Shown: one piece after another, positions 7,717-15,446 of the stretch
How the letters are laid out: each line of letters opens with the position of its first letter
How positions within the stretch are numbered: the first letter of the stretch is position 1
NCBI GenBank assembly: GCA_050011895.1
Contig: JBEKIF010000069.1
Coordinates: 1 to 22,551 of the forward strand
Length of the DNA: 22,551 nt
From: DATBGO01 sp050011895
GTDB taxonomy: Bacteria > Actinomycetota > Actinomycetes > Streptosporangiales > Streptosporangiaceae
Reading direction: 5' to 3'
Notes under the pieces: generated by a model
The model's database searches: none
What the model was told of the DNA's origin: nothing
What the model saw: only the letters and a program-made list of their open reading frames with translations
Program-made: the position numbers and the translations under genes

Positions 7717-9648
7717 TTATCGCTGGACAAGACGGCCGTGCCTCATGTACTTCAGGCTTGCAGTCGGATGGACAGCCTGGTCATCGACGGCTGGATGGGG
7801 TTGCAGTGGCGGGCCCGCATTCCGGTTGGCAGCCATCGCGGCGCCGGGGCTGGCCGGAAAGCTGCTGGCGGCGAGCCGTGCAGGGTTCTTGGTGCGCGGG
7901 ACTGGCTGGCTGATGCTCCCGGCTGTGCCAGGTTCGGTGATGCTGTCTTTCGCTTCGGCGAGTAGCCTGCGCGCTGCCTTGTCGATCGCCTGCGCGCGCA
8001 GCAGCACGATGAAGTCGCCGGTGCCGAGTTCGCGTACCGCTTGCTCGACTGGGCCTGGCGGTGCTGGCCCTGCGGGATCCGGCCCTCTGACACGTTCGCT
8101 TGCGGGCTCGCTATGCCGGCGGAGGGCCGTGTCGGGTGTGCCGGCGTGGGCCGTGCTGATGGCGGCTCTGGCCGAGGCCAGGATCTGGCTGGGCGCGTTC
8201 ATGGCGACCGCGAGTGGATCTAGTTCGGTGACCGCGTGGCTGCTGGCGGCCGAGGCTTCCTGGTAGGCGTCCAGCAGGGCGGCGATCTTGGACGGGGCCG
8301 CTTGCCCGTGCCGGTGCGGGACGTCGTAATAGTCGGGGAGCTTGCAGGTCGGCATGTACAGCCGCCCGGCGCGATGGGCTGCCACGACCGCGCTCAGGTC
8401 GGTGCCGGCGATGAACGCGAGCGTGCCGGCTGCGTGATGGATCGCCCCGGTAATGACCGCAGCCTGGGCGGGGTCGGGGGCGAGGTCGGCTGGGTCGCGG
8501 AGCGGGGCGCGGCGGGCGCGCGCGGGGGTCCAGCGCGGTTCGGTGAACGCGAGCCGGCCGAGGCGGACGATGAGGTCGCGGGTGTCGGGGATGGTCGGGG
8601 CGGTGAGGCCGCGGGTTTCGGTGGTGATGTCCTGCCACGCTGCCCTGACCTCGCGCCAGCGGGCGCAGGCGCTGGCCGCTGAGTTAGCCGCGGCGCGCAG
8701 CTGCGGGGCGACGGCGGGCGTGCCGGTGAACAGGACGGTGCGTTCGGCGAGGGAGGTGAGCATGAGCTGGCTGACGTCGCAGATGATCGCCGCGCCGGTG
8801 GCTGTCCACCGCCATGACTCCGCCGTCATCTCCAGGTCCCAGGCCGCCTGTTCCGCAGTGGCCGGGGCGACTGCGTGCAGCCGTGCGGCGCTGATGGCGA
8901 TGCCTTCGGCGAGGCCGGCGGCTGTCTCGTTGTCGCTGGGCGGCCGTGGCTGCGGGATGCGGTTGACTGGGACCGCGTTAAGCAGTTCCACATCGGGCAA
9001 GGTGGCTGGGTACTCGCGCTGCGCCGCGGTGATGGTCGTGCTGGCGGTCAGCATCAACGGGCACGCGGCGGCCAGCCGTTGGCTGACTGGTGCCGGGATG
9101 GCCGCATCCAGCTGGGCGGCCACTGACAGCCGGGCGGTGATCAGCGCGAGGTGCTGGGACCAGCGGGCCACCTCCGCGGCCAGCGCCCGGGCGACCGGCC
9201 TGGAGCCGATCACGGCGGCCCAGGGCGAGCGTGGCGCCCATTGGCCGTCGGGGCCGGTGGTGGTATGGGTGCGCAGCAGATCCCGGCCGGCGGCCAGCGC
9301 CGCTGCGGTCGCTGCCAGGCGGGCGGTCAGCGGGCCGGCTGGCTGCGGGCCCGGGGCGCTGCCATTGTGCGCGATGGTGCGCAGGGCATCGGCGGCCAGC
9401 TGCAGCGCTTCGCGTGCCTGGACGGCGGCCCGCATCTGCGGGTCCAGTTCGGTGCTGGTGATGGCCTCGGCCATGTCGTAAGGGGCGATGTCGGCGAGGT
9501 AATGGGACAAGGTCATTGCGAGGCGGCCGGTCATCGTCGCAGCCGCGGTGATGGACTCGCGGCTGGTGGCGCTGCCGGTCAGCTCTGCAGCGGCATCGAG
9601 ATGACTCCTGGCCCGGCGGAGGACGTCGCCGAAGGTGGCTGTGGTCAT
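7717..9648 (-). CDS. Alanine-rich helical protein of unknown function, AICE-associated
   Basis: 643 residues from ATG 9648. The start overlaps the stop of the upstream gene (ATGA), so the two are translationally coupled. The protein is very rich in alanine and predicted to be mostly helical. It begins with TFGDVLRRARSHLDAAAELTG and has repeated helix-like segments around RLAATAAALAAGRDLLRTH (about residues 107-125) and RRAPLRDPADLAPDPAQA (about residues 377-394). There is no signal peptide, membrane helix, Walker motif or nuclease motif that I can see. The last 110 residues are proline-rich and poorly structured. Its place beside a DUF2637 gene suggests a role in transfer, partition or maintenance of an integrative element. 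I do not recognise a family. Confidence 0.72.
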   Translation of the reverse strand: MTTATFGDVLRRARSHLDAAAELTGSATSRESITAAATMTGRLAMTLSHYLADIAPYDMAEAITSTELDPQMRAAVQAREALQLAADALRTIAHNGSAPGPQPAGPLTARLAATAAALAAGRDLLRTHTTTGPDGQWAPRSPWAAVIGSRPVARALAAEVARWSQHLALITARLSVAAQLDAAIPAPVSQRLAAACPLMLTASTTITAAQREYPATLPDVELLNAVPVNRIPQPRPPSDNETAAGLAEGIAISAARLHAVAPATAEQAAWDLEMTAESWRWTATGAAIICDVSQLMLTSLAERTVLFTGTPAVAPQLRAAANSAASACARWREVRAAWQDITTETRGLTAPTIPDTRDLIVRLGRLAFTEPRWTPARARRAPLRDPADLAPDPAQAAVITGAIHHAAGTLAFIAGTDLSAVVAAHRAGRLYMPTCKLPDYYDVPHRHGQAAPSKIAALLDAYQEASAASSHAVTELDPLAVAMNAPSQILASARAAISTAHAGTPDTALRRHSEPASERVRGPDPAGPAPPGPVEQAVRELGTGDFIVLLRAQAIDKAARRLLAEAKDSITEPGTAGSISQPVPRTKNPARLAASSFPASPGAAMAANRNAGPPLQPHPAVDDQAVHPTASLKYMRHGRLVQR

Positions 9649-10067
9649 CGTTCGTCCAGAGCCAGCAGTTCATAGATCTGTGCAGCCTGGGCGGCGGCGT
9701 CCTGGCATGCCGCATAGTCGCCGGGATCTTGTGCCTGCCGTCCCGCTGCTGACAGGCGCTCTGCCAGTACGGCGGCGAGGCCGGCGAGGCCATCGGCGAT
9801 CTTCTCCAGGTCACCGTCAACGCGGCCGCCGTAGCTAGTCTGGCTGCCTAGATCGGTTGGCAATGACGGCGCGGATGCGATGATCAGCCGGCCCTCTGCG
9901 GCGGCTGCCGACGCGAACGCGAACGCCGCGGACAACTCAGCGGCTCGTTCCTCGCAATCGCAGCAGGCAGCCAGCAGCAGGCTGAATGCCTCCCGGGCGG
10001 CACCTAGCAGCCCGGTCAGCTCGCAAGCGGTCTCCAGCCGGGCCCGTACCTGGCCGATCTCCGGCAT
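9645..10067 (-). CDS. Small helical protein of unknown function, coupled to the 643-residue protein
   Basis: 140 residues from ATG 10067 (GAGG about 8 bases upstream); a GTG at 10076 would add three residues. It ends with TGA overlapping the next gene's ATG by four bases. The protein is alanine-rich and helical, containing RARLETACELTGLLGAAREA, a CCDCEERAAEL segment with three close cysteines, and LAGLAAVLAERLSAAG. Its N-terminus resembles that of the downstream protein in composition (both contain a xELTG helix), so the pair may share a fold or bind each other. It could be an accessory factor of the element. No known family is recognised, and there is no membrane segment. Confidence 0.66.
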   Translation of the reverse strand: MPEIGQVRARLETACELTGLLGAAREAFSLLLAACCDCEERAAELSAAFAFASAAAAEGRLIIASAPSLPTDLGSQTSYGGRVDGDLEKIADGLAGLAAVLAERLSAAGRQAQDPGDYAACQDAAAQAAQIYELLALDER

Positions 10068-10393
10068 GAGGCTCACCTCACTCGCTGGGTGGGATTACAA
10101 CCATGGCCATGGCCGGGATCTGGGGAGAGGACAAGCCAGCCGCCTGTGGAGAGCCGTTCCGCGCTCCGCATGGAAGCGCATCCCGATCGGTCTGCTGGCG
10201 TGGTCCGGAGAATGCCGGTACGAGCCGCACGCCCTTCGATCGGGACATGCTCTCGGTCCTCCCGGACGGCAGTCTGGGCGCAGAGCGCAGTCGCCGGAGA
10301 CCGGGAACTCTGCACGTTGTCCGCTGGGTTTTGCGGTCGCCGGCCGCGCTGGCCCGCTGGCGGCGGTGCAGCGCGGGTGAGTGGCTCATCGGA
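10068..10393. other. Gap inside the AICE-like block
   Basis: 326 bases between the DUF2637 gene and the 140-residue gene. Several open frames cross it on both strands, but none has a good ribosome binding site together with protein-like composition. A small lost or degraded element gene is possible; I cannot support one. Confidence 0.35.
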
Positions 10394-11230
10394 TCACGCG
10401 ACCTTGGGCGTGCCGAGGCCAGCGCTGGCTGCGATTGCTTGAAGATGCTGGTTAGAGAAACGGTGTCCGTGACCGCGGAGCTGGCTGGCCAGCCTCCGCT
10501 GGCTGACGTGTTCGCCCTTGGAAACGGCGGCCTGGTAGATCAGGCACGCGTCGCGCAGGAGTGCCTGGCGCTCTGTGGTGCCTGGGCCCGGGTTCGGGGG
10601 TGAGGGGGATTCGCCGTCGCTTTCTGGCTCCGCGGGCTGCCGCCCGGCGGGGCAGTCGTCGGTGCCCGTCTGAACGAACGGTTGCGCGCTCGCTGGGTGC
10701 AGACCCGCCAGTACGGGCGTTGCGCTGTCGGCTGCACGGCTGGGCAGCGTGTCGTCCGCCGGATGCCTCGCTGGTTCTGCTGCGGCGTTTGCTACGTGCA
10801 GGCGGATGGCGGGCCGCTGGCAGGTCATCTTCAAGACCAGCAATCCGATGGTCAGGCCGGCGAACGCGGCGACCGGGCTGGCGGCGGCGGTCAGCCGGTC
10901 CGCCAGGATGACCGGGTGGCCCGGCAACGGCTCGATGTGGCCGACGTTGCCGGCGACGCTGACCGCCAGCCCGATGAGCGCGGTCGCCCATGGCCAGATC
11001 CGCTGCCGGGCCGGCCACCCATCCAGGTACGCCACATACAGCGCAAGCTCTCCGACGGCCAGGAACACATCGATCTCCGCCGGCCACGATATCGCCTGCC
11101 AGCCGCCAAGCTGGTGATGCACCGCCCAGTCGTACAGGCCCGCATAGCTGTGCGCCAGGGCGTTCGCACTCGCGAGGATCGCGATCACCCCGATCGCGTA
11201 CAGCGCTGCCCGCCGGGTCCGCGGGTTCAT
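10394..11230 (-). CDS. DUF2637 (Spd-like) membrane protein of an integrative conjugative element
   Basis: 278 residues from ATG 11230, with GGGGAGG about 6 bases upstream. Residues 9-130 contain four membrane helices in the DUF2637 pattern: a first helix with ALYAIGVIAILASANALAHS, then LYDWAVHHQLGGWQAISWPA, EIDVFLAVGELALYVAY, IGLAVSVAGNVGHIEP and LTIGLLVLKM. A linker rich in Pro, Ala and Asp follows. Residues about 230-275 (ACLIYQAAVSKGEHVSQRRL...) resemble a small helix-turn-helix. Such proteins lie next to tra/spd genes of Streptomyces plasmids and AICEs, where they are linked to plasmid spreading between hyphal compartments. It is the first recognised gene of a minus-strand block running to 7717. 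Confidence 0.85.
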   Translation of the reverse strand: MNPRTRRAALYAIGVIAILASANALAHSYAGLYDWAVHHQLGGWQAISWPAEIDVFLAVGELALYVAYLDGWPARQRIWPWATALIGLAVSVAGNVGHIEPLPGHPVILADRLTAAASPVAAFAGLTIGLLVLKMTCQRPAIRLHVANAAAEPARHPADDTLPSRAADSATPVLAGLHPASAQPFVQTGTDDCPAGRQPAEPESDGESPSPPNPGPGTTERQALLRDACLIYQAAVSKGEHVSQRRLASQLRGHGHRFSNQHLQAIAASAGLGTPKVA

Positions 11231-11566
11231 GTCGGCCTCCCCGTCGGCCGGGCGCGGTCGCCGGCAGCGGGCGGCCCGGCCGGGGCATGCTCGGCGGGGG
11301 CGCCGGGGGCGCGTACGCCGGCTGTGCGATCAGTCCGCTCCGGTGTGCACTGCGCGCCGCCGGGTCCCTGCGAGGCACGGGCGCTGAGACCCTGCGGCAA
11401 TGCCCGGCTGCTTGGTCGGCCTGGAGCGAGGGGGCTCGCCTGTACTGCGGTTATGGCGGGGCCGCCCGAGTGCCAGGCTGGCCGCGCCGGAGGACAAGCC
11501 AGGCGGGTCATGCTGATTCGAAATCTGCTGTGATTTCCGGCGGCGTGAGTGCGGCCGTGCCGGTGG
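11231..11566. other. Region between the AICE gene block and the attachment region
   Basis: About 335 bases without a gene I can support. One minus-strand frame ends in TGA overlapping the ATG at 11230, and another is proline-rich, but neither shows a start or a recognisable motif. The missing recombination genes of the element would be expected nearby and are not present. Confidence 0.35.
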
Positions 11567-11587
11567 CTGGTTACCAAACTGGTTACC
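11567..11587. repeat. Pair of 9-bp direct repeats left of the tRNA fragment
   Basis: CTGGTTACC occurs at 11567-11575 and again at 11579-11587, 12 bases apart. Just to the right GTGAAC is also repeated (about 11593 and 11603). Short direct repeats near a tRNA 3' end fit arm-type binding sites of a tyrosine integrase; this role is inferred. Confidence 0.5.
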
Positions 11588-11693
11588 GTCCGCGGTGAAC
11601 TCACGTGAACGGAAACGGTCTGTCCTGGACAAATGCCCAGCTCAAGTGGGTCGCAGGTGACCTGTCGCGGACTGTGGTGAACGGGTCGCCGTT

Positions 11694-11739
11694 CCATGGC
11701 ATGCAAGAGGTCTGGGGTTCGAATCCCCATAGCTCCACC
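11694..11739 (+). other. 3' half of a tRNA-Ala(GGC) gene: probable integrative element attachment site
   Basis: The segment contains an anticodon loop ATGGCAT (anticodon GGC), the stem strand GCAAG, variable loop AGGTC, and a perfect T-arm with stem TGGGG/CCCCA around loop TTCGAAT. It ends with the acceptor strand TAGCTCC, discriminator A and CC. The U at tRNA position 70 is what the alanine-specific G3-U70 pair needs. The five bases before the loop (GTTCC) cannot pair with GCAAG, and no D-arm lies upstream, so only the 3' part is here. Elements of the pSAM2/AICE type integrate at tRNA 3' ends and carry or leave such copies. The antisense reading GIRTPDLLH is a common false ORF over such sequences. 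Confidence 0.82.
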
Positions 11740-11786
11740 CAGGTCAGACCAGTTTTTCGAACAGCCAGATTGCCCATTTTCGAGGC

Positions 11787-11808
11787 GTACAGCAGCAAAG
11801 TACAGCAG
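11787..11808. repeat. Pair of 9-bp direct repeats right of the tRNA fragment
   Basis: GTACAGCAG occurs at 11787-11795 and 11800-11808, with a 13-base period. With the pair on the left side of the tRNA fragment, this gives the flanked-core layout expected of an integrase attachment region. The function is inferred. Confidence 0.5.
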
Positions 11809-11939
11809 TAGCCGCCCCGATTGACCGTCCTCAACGTGGTGGCCCCGAGATGATAAGCGACAACAACGGCAGTCCGCATTGCCGGGTAGGCCCCAGCGGG
11901 GGTCATCGAGTGAAAGCGGCCTGGCGCGAACGCGGGCAT

Positions 11940-12500
11940 TCAGATGTCGAAGAGGGTCGGCTGACCGGGCATCGGCTTGGGACCGGAGACTGGGGTGCCG
12001 TCGTCGCCGATGTGCATCCATCCCAGTTGTTCTAGGCGGATCTTCATCGGCGTGACGTTGACGAGGAATGTGTCAGCAAGCTGATAGACGTGTCGCCAGC
12101 CTCGCCAGGGCGGGCGGGGCAGGGCTGCTAGCAGATCATCGCGTGGCATCAGTAGGGAGGCGGAGAATATCTCTGCCTGACGCTCCGTCGGGTCAGCGCT
12201 GCCGCTCCGGCACCAGATGCGGTCTCCGGCAAGCAGGCTGAGCATGCCGGAACGCGCACCGTCGGAGTGCAGCTCCCAGTGGCCGATCTCGTGGCCGATC
12301 GTGTAACGGCGGAGGCGGCCGCCTTTCCTCTCCAGTTCGTCGAGGTGGTTCTCGTTGACCACTACAAGCTGCTGCTCGGGGATGAGTTGCCCGAGGACGG
12401 CAGAGCGAGGTTCGTCGGGAATCGGCTCCCAGACGAGTCCGAGCCCGAGGTCGTCCAACAGTTTCTCGACGTCGAAGCCGGGTGTGAGTGCGTGGCGCTG
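11940..12500 (-). pseudogene. ImmA/IrrE family metallopeptidase, 5' truncated
   Basis: The conserved part reads FDVEKLLDDLGLGLVWEPI, then LVVVNENH, then the zinc motif HEIGHWELH (first HExxH at 12279-12293), and later ERQAEIFSASLLMP, which supplies the third zinc-ligand glutamate. The end PMPGQPTLFDI is at 11940. ImmA/IrrE peptidases cleave repressor partners and are common in mobile elements (ImmA of ICEBs1) and toxin-antitoxin-like loci. The minus-strand frame runs on upstream, but there it is the antisense of the dehydratase-like gene, with no ATG or GTG near the family's expected N-terminus; the first usable start is TTG 12458. The 5' end has thus been lost at a junction around 12490-12520. 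No repressor partner gene is adjacent. Confidence 0.72.
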
Positions 12501-13433
12501 CCGCAGGTGGGCCGCCCGTGCGACACTCCGCTGTACCGCTGCGAGGCGCTGGAGCCCGACCTCGGGTGCACGGTGAGCATCAAGCTCGAAACGGCGAACC
12601 CGGTCCGCAGCTTCAAGGCCCGCGGCACCGAGGTAGTCGCGAGCCTGCTCGCCGGCAATGGCTCGCGAGCCGTGGTGTGCGCCAGCGCGGGCAACCTTGG
12701 CCAAGCCCTCGCTTGGTCCGGTCGCGGCCGGGGGCTCGACGTCACCGTCGTGGCATCCCGCTTTGCGCCTGCGGCCAAGCTTGATCGCATCCGCGCATTG
12801 GACGCCAGGCTGGAGCTGGTGGACGGCGACTTCGACATGGCTCGCGAGCGGGCGGCGGCCGTCGCGCGGTACGACGGCATCCGGCTGGTCGAAGACAGCC
12901 TGGACATCGAGACCTGCGAGGGCGCAGCGACCATCGGCCTGGAACTGGTGGACACCGTGCCGTCGTTCGACGCCGTCCTGATTGCTCTCGGCGGCGGGGC
13001 GCTGGCCACCGGTGTGGGTCATGTGGTGAAGGCCTGGGCGCCCGACGTCGAGGTGATCTGCATCCAGCCGCTGGGCGCACCGGGGATGACACACTCGTGG
13101 CGCCCCCGGCGCGTCGTCACCACCGACTCGACCAACACCATCGCTGACGGCGTCACCGGCCGGCGTCCCATCCCGGCCGTCCTGGACGACCTCCTCCTGG
13201 TCGCTGACGACGCCGTCCTGGTCCAGGAGGCGTCGATCATCGCCGGTATGCGGATGCTCCTCGACCACGCTGGCCTCGTCGTCGAACCGTCGGCCGCGCT
13301 CGGCATCGCCGCGATCCTCGAAGACCATGACCGCTTCGCCGGCCGACACGTAGTCACCATCGTGTGCGGCAGCAACGTCGACGTAGACGCCTATCACCGC
13401 TGGGTCGGTGCGGCTCCCATCCACAGGTCTTGA
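12492..13433 (+). CDS. PLP-dependent threonine/serine dehydratase-like enzyme, probably 5' truncated
   Basis: 313 residues if read from GTG 12492. TPLYRCEALEPDLGC and KLETANPVRSFKARG (lysine 42 forms the PLP Schiff base) are followed by SAGNLGQAL (asparagine loop, 65-71) and the phosphate-binding GGGALATGVG (167-176). A Pro-Ser-Ala-Ala segment and CGSNVD occur near the C-terminus. This is fold-type II, in the threonine/serine dehydratase group that deaminates hydroxy-amino acids. Relatives usually have 10-25 more residues before TPL; here that part coincides with the truncated end of the ImmA gene on the other strand, and no good ribosome binding site is seen. The fold core is complete, so activity is possible if translation starts at a GTG. 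Confidence 0.78.
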   Translation: MALPQVGRPCDTPLYRCEALEPDLGCTVSIKLETANPVRSFKARGTEVVASLLAGNGSRAVVCASAGNLGQALAWSGRGRGLDVTVVASRFAPAAKLDRIRALDARLELVDGDFDMARERAAAVARYDGIRLVEDSLDIETCEGAATIGLELVDTVPSFDAVLIALGGGALATGVGHVVKAWAPDVEVICIQPLGAPGMTHSWRPRRVVTTDSTNTIADGVTGRRPIPAVLDDLLLVADDAVLVQEASIIAGMRMLLDHAGLVVEPSAALGIAAILEDHDRFAGRHVVTIVCGSNVDVDAYHRWVGAAPIHRS

Positions 13434-13571
13434 CAATTGCTCCGCGGCCGGGGCAGCGACCGGGTCAGAGCCTAGATCAACCTGCTGGCTCCGACCGTCG
13501 CGGGGCTTGCCGTCCGCAGACGATTCGCGGATTGTTGAGTGTGTAATGTACATCGGCGATCCAGGAGTGTC

Positions 13572-15275
13572 GTGGCAGCGCAGAGACGTCGTAGAGCTGG
13601 TGTTACTTCAGTTGTAGCGGATGCCTTACGCGATCAGCAGAAGGCCCGTCAGCAAACCCTGCGGTTGGAGCAGCAGGCGGCTGCAGCAGGCGCGAAGGAA
13701 GAGGCTAAGGCTGCGGCTTCCGCATCACGGGAGAAGGCCAGGCAGGACCGCCAGTCGGAGCGTGAAAGCCAGATCGCTGCTGGGCACTCCGAGGCAGAAG
13801 CCGTTACCCGCACGCTTCAGGCGCGGCTCAAAGAGCTCGAGACGCTCCTCATGAGCACCTTGGACGAAGACCCGTACATTCTATTCGGGCATCTCAAGGA
13901 GCCGATGTCTCTTCCGCGATTTCATCCTCCGGATGAGTTGACCACCCCAGAGCCGCAGCCCCAGGAAAGTGATTTCCTCCCACAATCGCCGACCGGCCTT
14001 CTCGCATTATCCCCCGGCCGCAAACGCGCCTACACCGCAGCTCTCGAAGACGGGCGGGCGGCTTACGCCAAGGCGCTCACCAGGCATGCCCAGGTCGAGC
14101 GGGACCGGCAGCAACGCCTCGCCAGTGCGGAGGCCGATCACGAGCAACTGGTCGCCACAGAACGGCTGCGTATCCAGAAGCAGCATGAACTCGTGGACCG
14201 CTGGGCGGATGATTTCGCTGCGGGCAAGCGTAAGGCGGTCGCCGATTACTTCAGCGAGGTCCTGGCCGCGCAGCGCTATCCATCCGACTTCCCCACCGGT
14301 GTCAAGGTCGCCTACCTGCCCGCAGAACACCAGCTCGTGGCGGACATCGACCTGCCAATGCTGGACGCAATCCCGGAACTGGCCTCGTGTGAATACCAGC
14401 CAACGAAGAAAGCGTTCAAGTACACCAGAATGCGCGAGCCGGCCCGCAATGCGCTCTACCAGCTCGTCATAGCACAGATGGCACTACGTACTCTTCGCTC
14501 TCTCTTCCTGGCAGACGGGGGCCGTCTAGCTGGCGCCGTCGTCTGCAATGGGTACGTCGATACGATCAACTCCGCCACCGGGCAGCCTGCCCACTGGTGC
14601 CTGGTCAGCGTCGAAGTGAAGCGGGAAATGTTTGAGACGCTCGACCTCACCCTCGTCAAGCCCCTGGACTGCCTCGCCTACCTACACGCCAAGATCTCCC
14701 GGACACCGGAGAAGTGCAGTCCAGTGCAACCGATTCTCGATTACCCGTGGGACGACCTGCCCTATTCTGACGAACTCGATGCCGTAGCAAGCCTAGACAC
14801 CGTGCAGAATCTCCTCGACCTGGATGGGTATGAGTTCGAACGACTGATCGTCCAACTCTTCGAAGCTATCCCTGTCTTCGATGAGGTGCGCCGCACCCGA
14901 TCCCGCGCCGACGGCGGAATCGATCTCGTTGCCGTGAACACAACACCGTTCATCGGTGGACGCGTAGCGGTCCAAGCGAAGCGCTACGCCCCGCACCGCA
15001 AGGTCGACATCGCTACTATCCGCGAGATCGTTGGCTCCATCTCCCAACGAGAATTCAACAAGGGTATCGTCATCACGACATCAGACTTCACTAGAGCAGC
15101 TCGCGAGGAGGCCTCACGTCTCGGGGTCGAACTCTATAATCGAGAGCGACTTCTTTGGCTGCTGCGCCACCATCTGCACCGCGAATTCACCATTGTCGAC
15201 GAAACCCGACGCAAGCCCCCCATCAGGAACGTGCAGCGGGTTTCGCAAGACCATGCAGACGTCCCTAGGGAGTAG
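13572..15275 (+). CDS. Restriction endonuclease with C-terminal Mrr catalytic domain and long coiled-coil N-terminus
   Basis: 567 residues from GTG 13572, with AGGAG 4-5 bases upstream. Residues about 20-95 and 150-230 are charged, Glu/Lys/Ala-rich and likely coiled coil. Residues 235-375 form a compact domain (VKVAYLPAEHQLVADIDLP ... WCLVSVEVKREMFETLDL) of unknown role. Residues about 415-545 carry the Mrr_cat nuclease: YEFERLIVQLF, RADGGIDL (catalytic D451), VAVQAKRY (Q468, K470), then GIVITTSDFTRAAREEA. A DNA-cleaving defence role is likely, with the N-terminal parts probably used in sensing or assembly. No methyltransferase or ATPase is beside it. It differs strongly from the other Mrr protein in this window and is not a duplicate. 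Confidence 0.85.
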   Translation: MAAQRRRRAGVTSVVADALRDQQKARQQTLRLEQQAAAAGAKEEAKAAASASREKARQDRQSERESQIAAGHSEAEAVTRTLQARLKELETLLMSTLDEDPYILFGHLKEPMSLPRFHPPDELTTPEPQPQESDFLPQSPTGLLALSPGRKRAYTAALEDGRAAYAKALTRHAQVERDRQQRLASAEADHEQLVATERLRIQKQHELVDRWADDFAAGKRKAVADYFSEVLAAQRYPSDFPTGVKVAYLPAEHQLVADIDLPMLDAIPELASCEYQPTKKAFKYTRMREPARNALYQLVIAQMALRTLRSLFLADGGRLAGAVVCNGYVDTINSATGQPAHWCLVSVEVKREMFETLDLTLVKPLDCLAYLHAKISRTPEKCSPVQPILDYPWDDLPYSDELDAVASLDTVQNLLDLDGYEFERLIVQLFEAIPVFDEVRRTRSRADGGIDLVAVNTTPFIGGRVAVQAKRYAPHRKVDIATIREIVGSISQREFNKGIVITTSDFTRAAREEASRLGVELYNRERLLWLLRHHLHREFTIVDETRRKPPIRNVQRVSQDHADVPRE

Positions 15276-15446
15276 TTTCCTCATCAGCAGTCCCCAAGCT
15301 TGTATTCCTCGAATGAGCCGCTATAGCTGCCTTTCGTACGGCTCGTCGTTGTCCGGCAGCTGAGCCTGAATGGGCCCATGGCCAGCTGGTCCTACACGTC
15401 GCGAAGATCACGTATCTCGGTAGGGTCATGCGTCGATGGCGCCAGA

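Noticed and set aside
11227..12021. Long minus-strand open frame containing GIRTPDLLH
   Set aside because: This peptide is the antisense translation of a tRNA T-arm and acceptor end; the frame spans the attachment site and non-coding DNA and has no ribosome binding site.
12510..13553. Upstream half of the minus-strand frame that ends in the ImmA domain
   Set aside because: It is the antisense of the dehydratase-like gene; the two do not form a real fusion protein.
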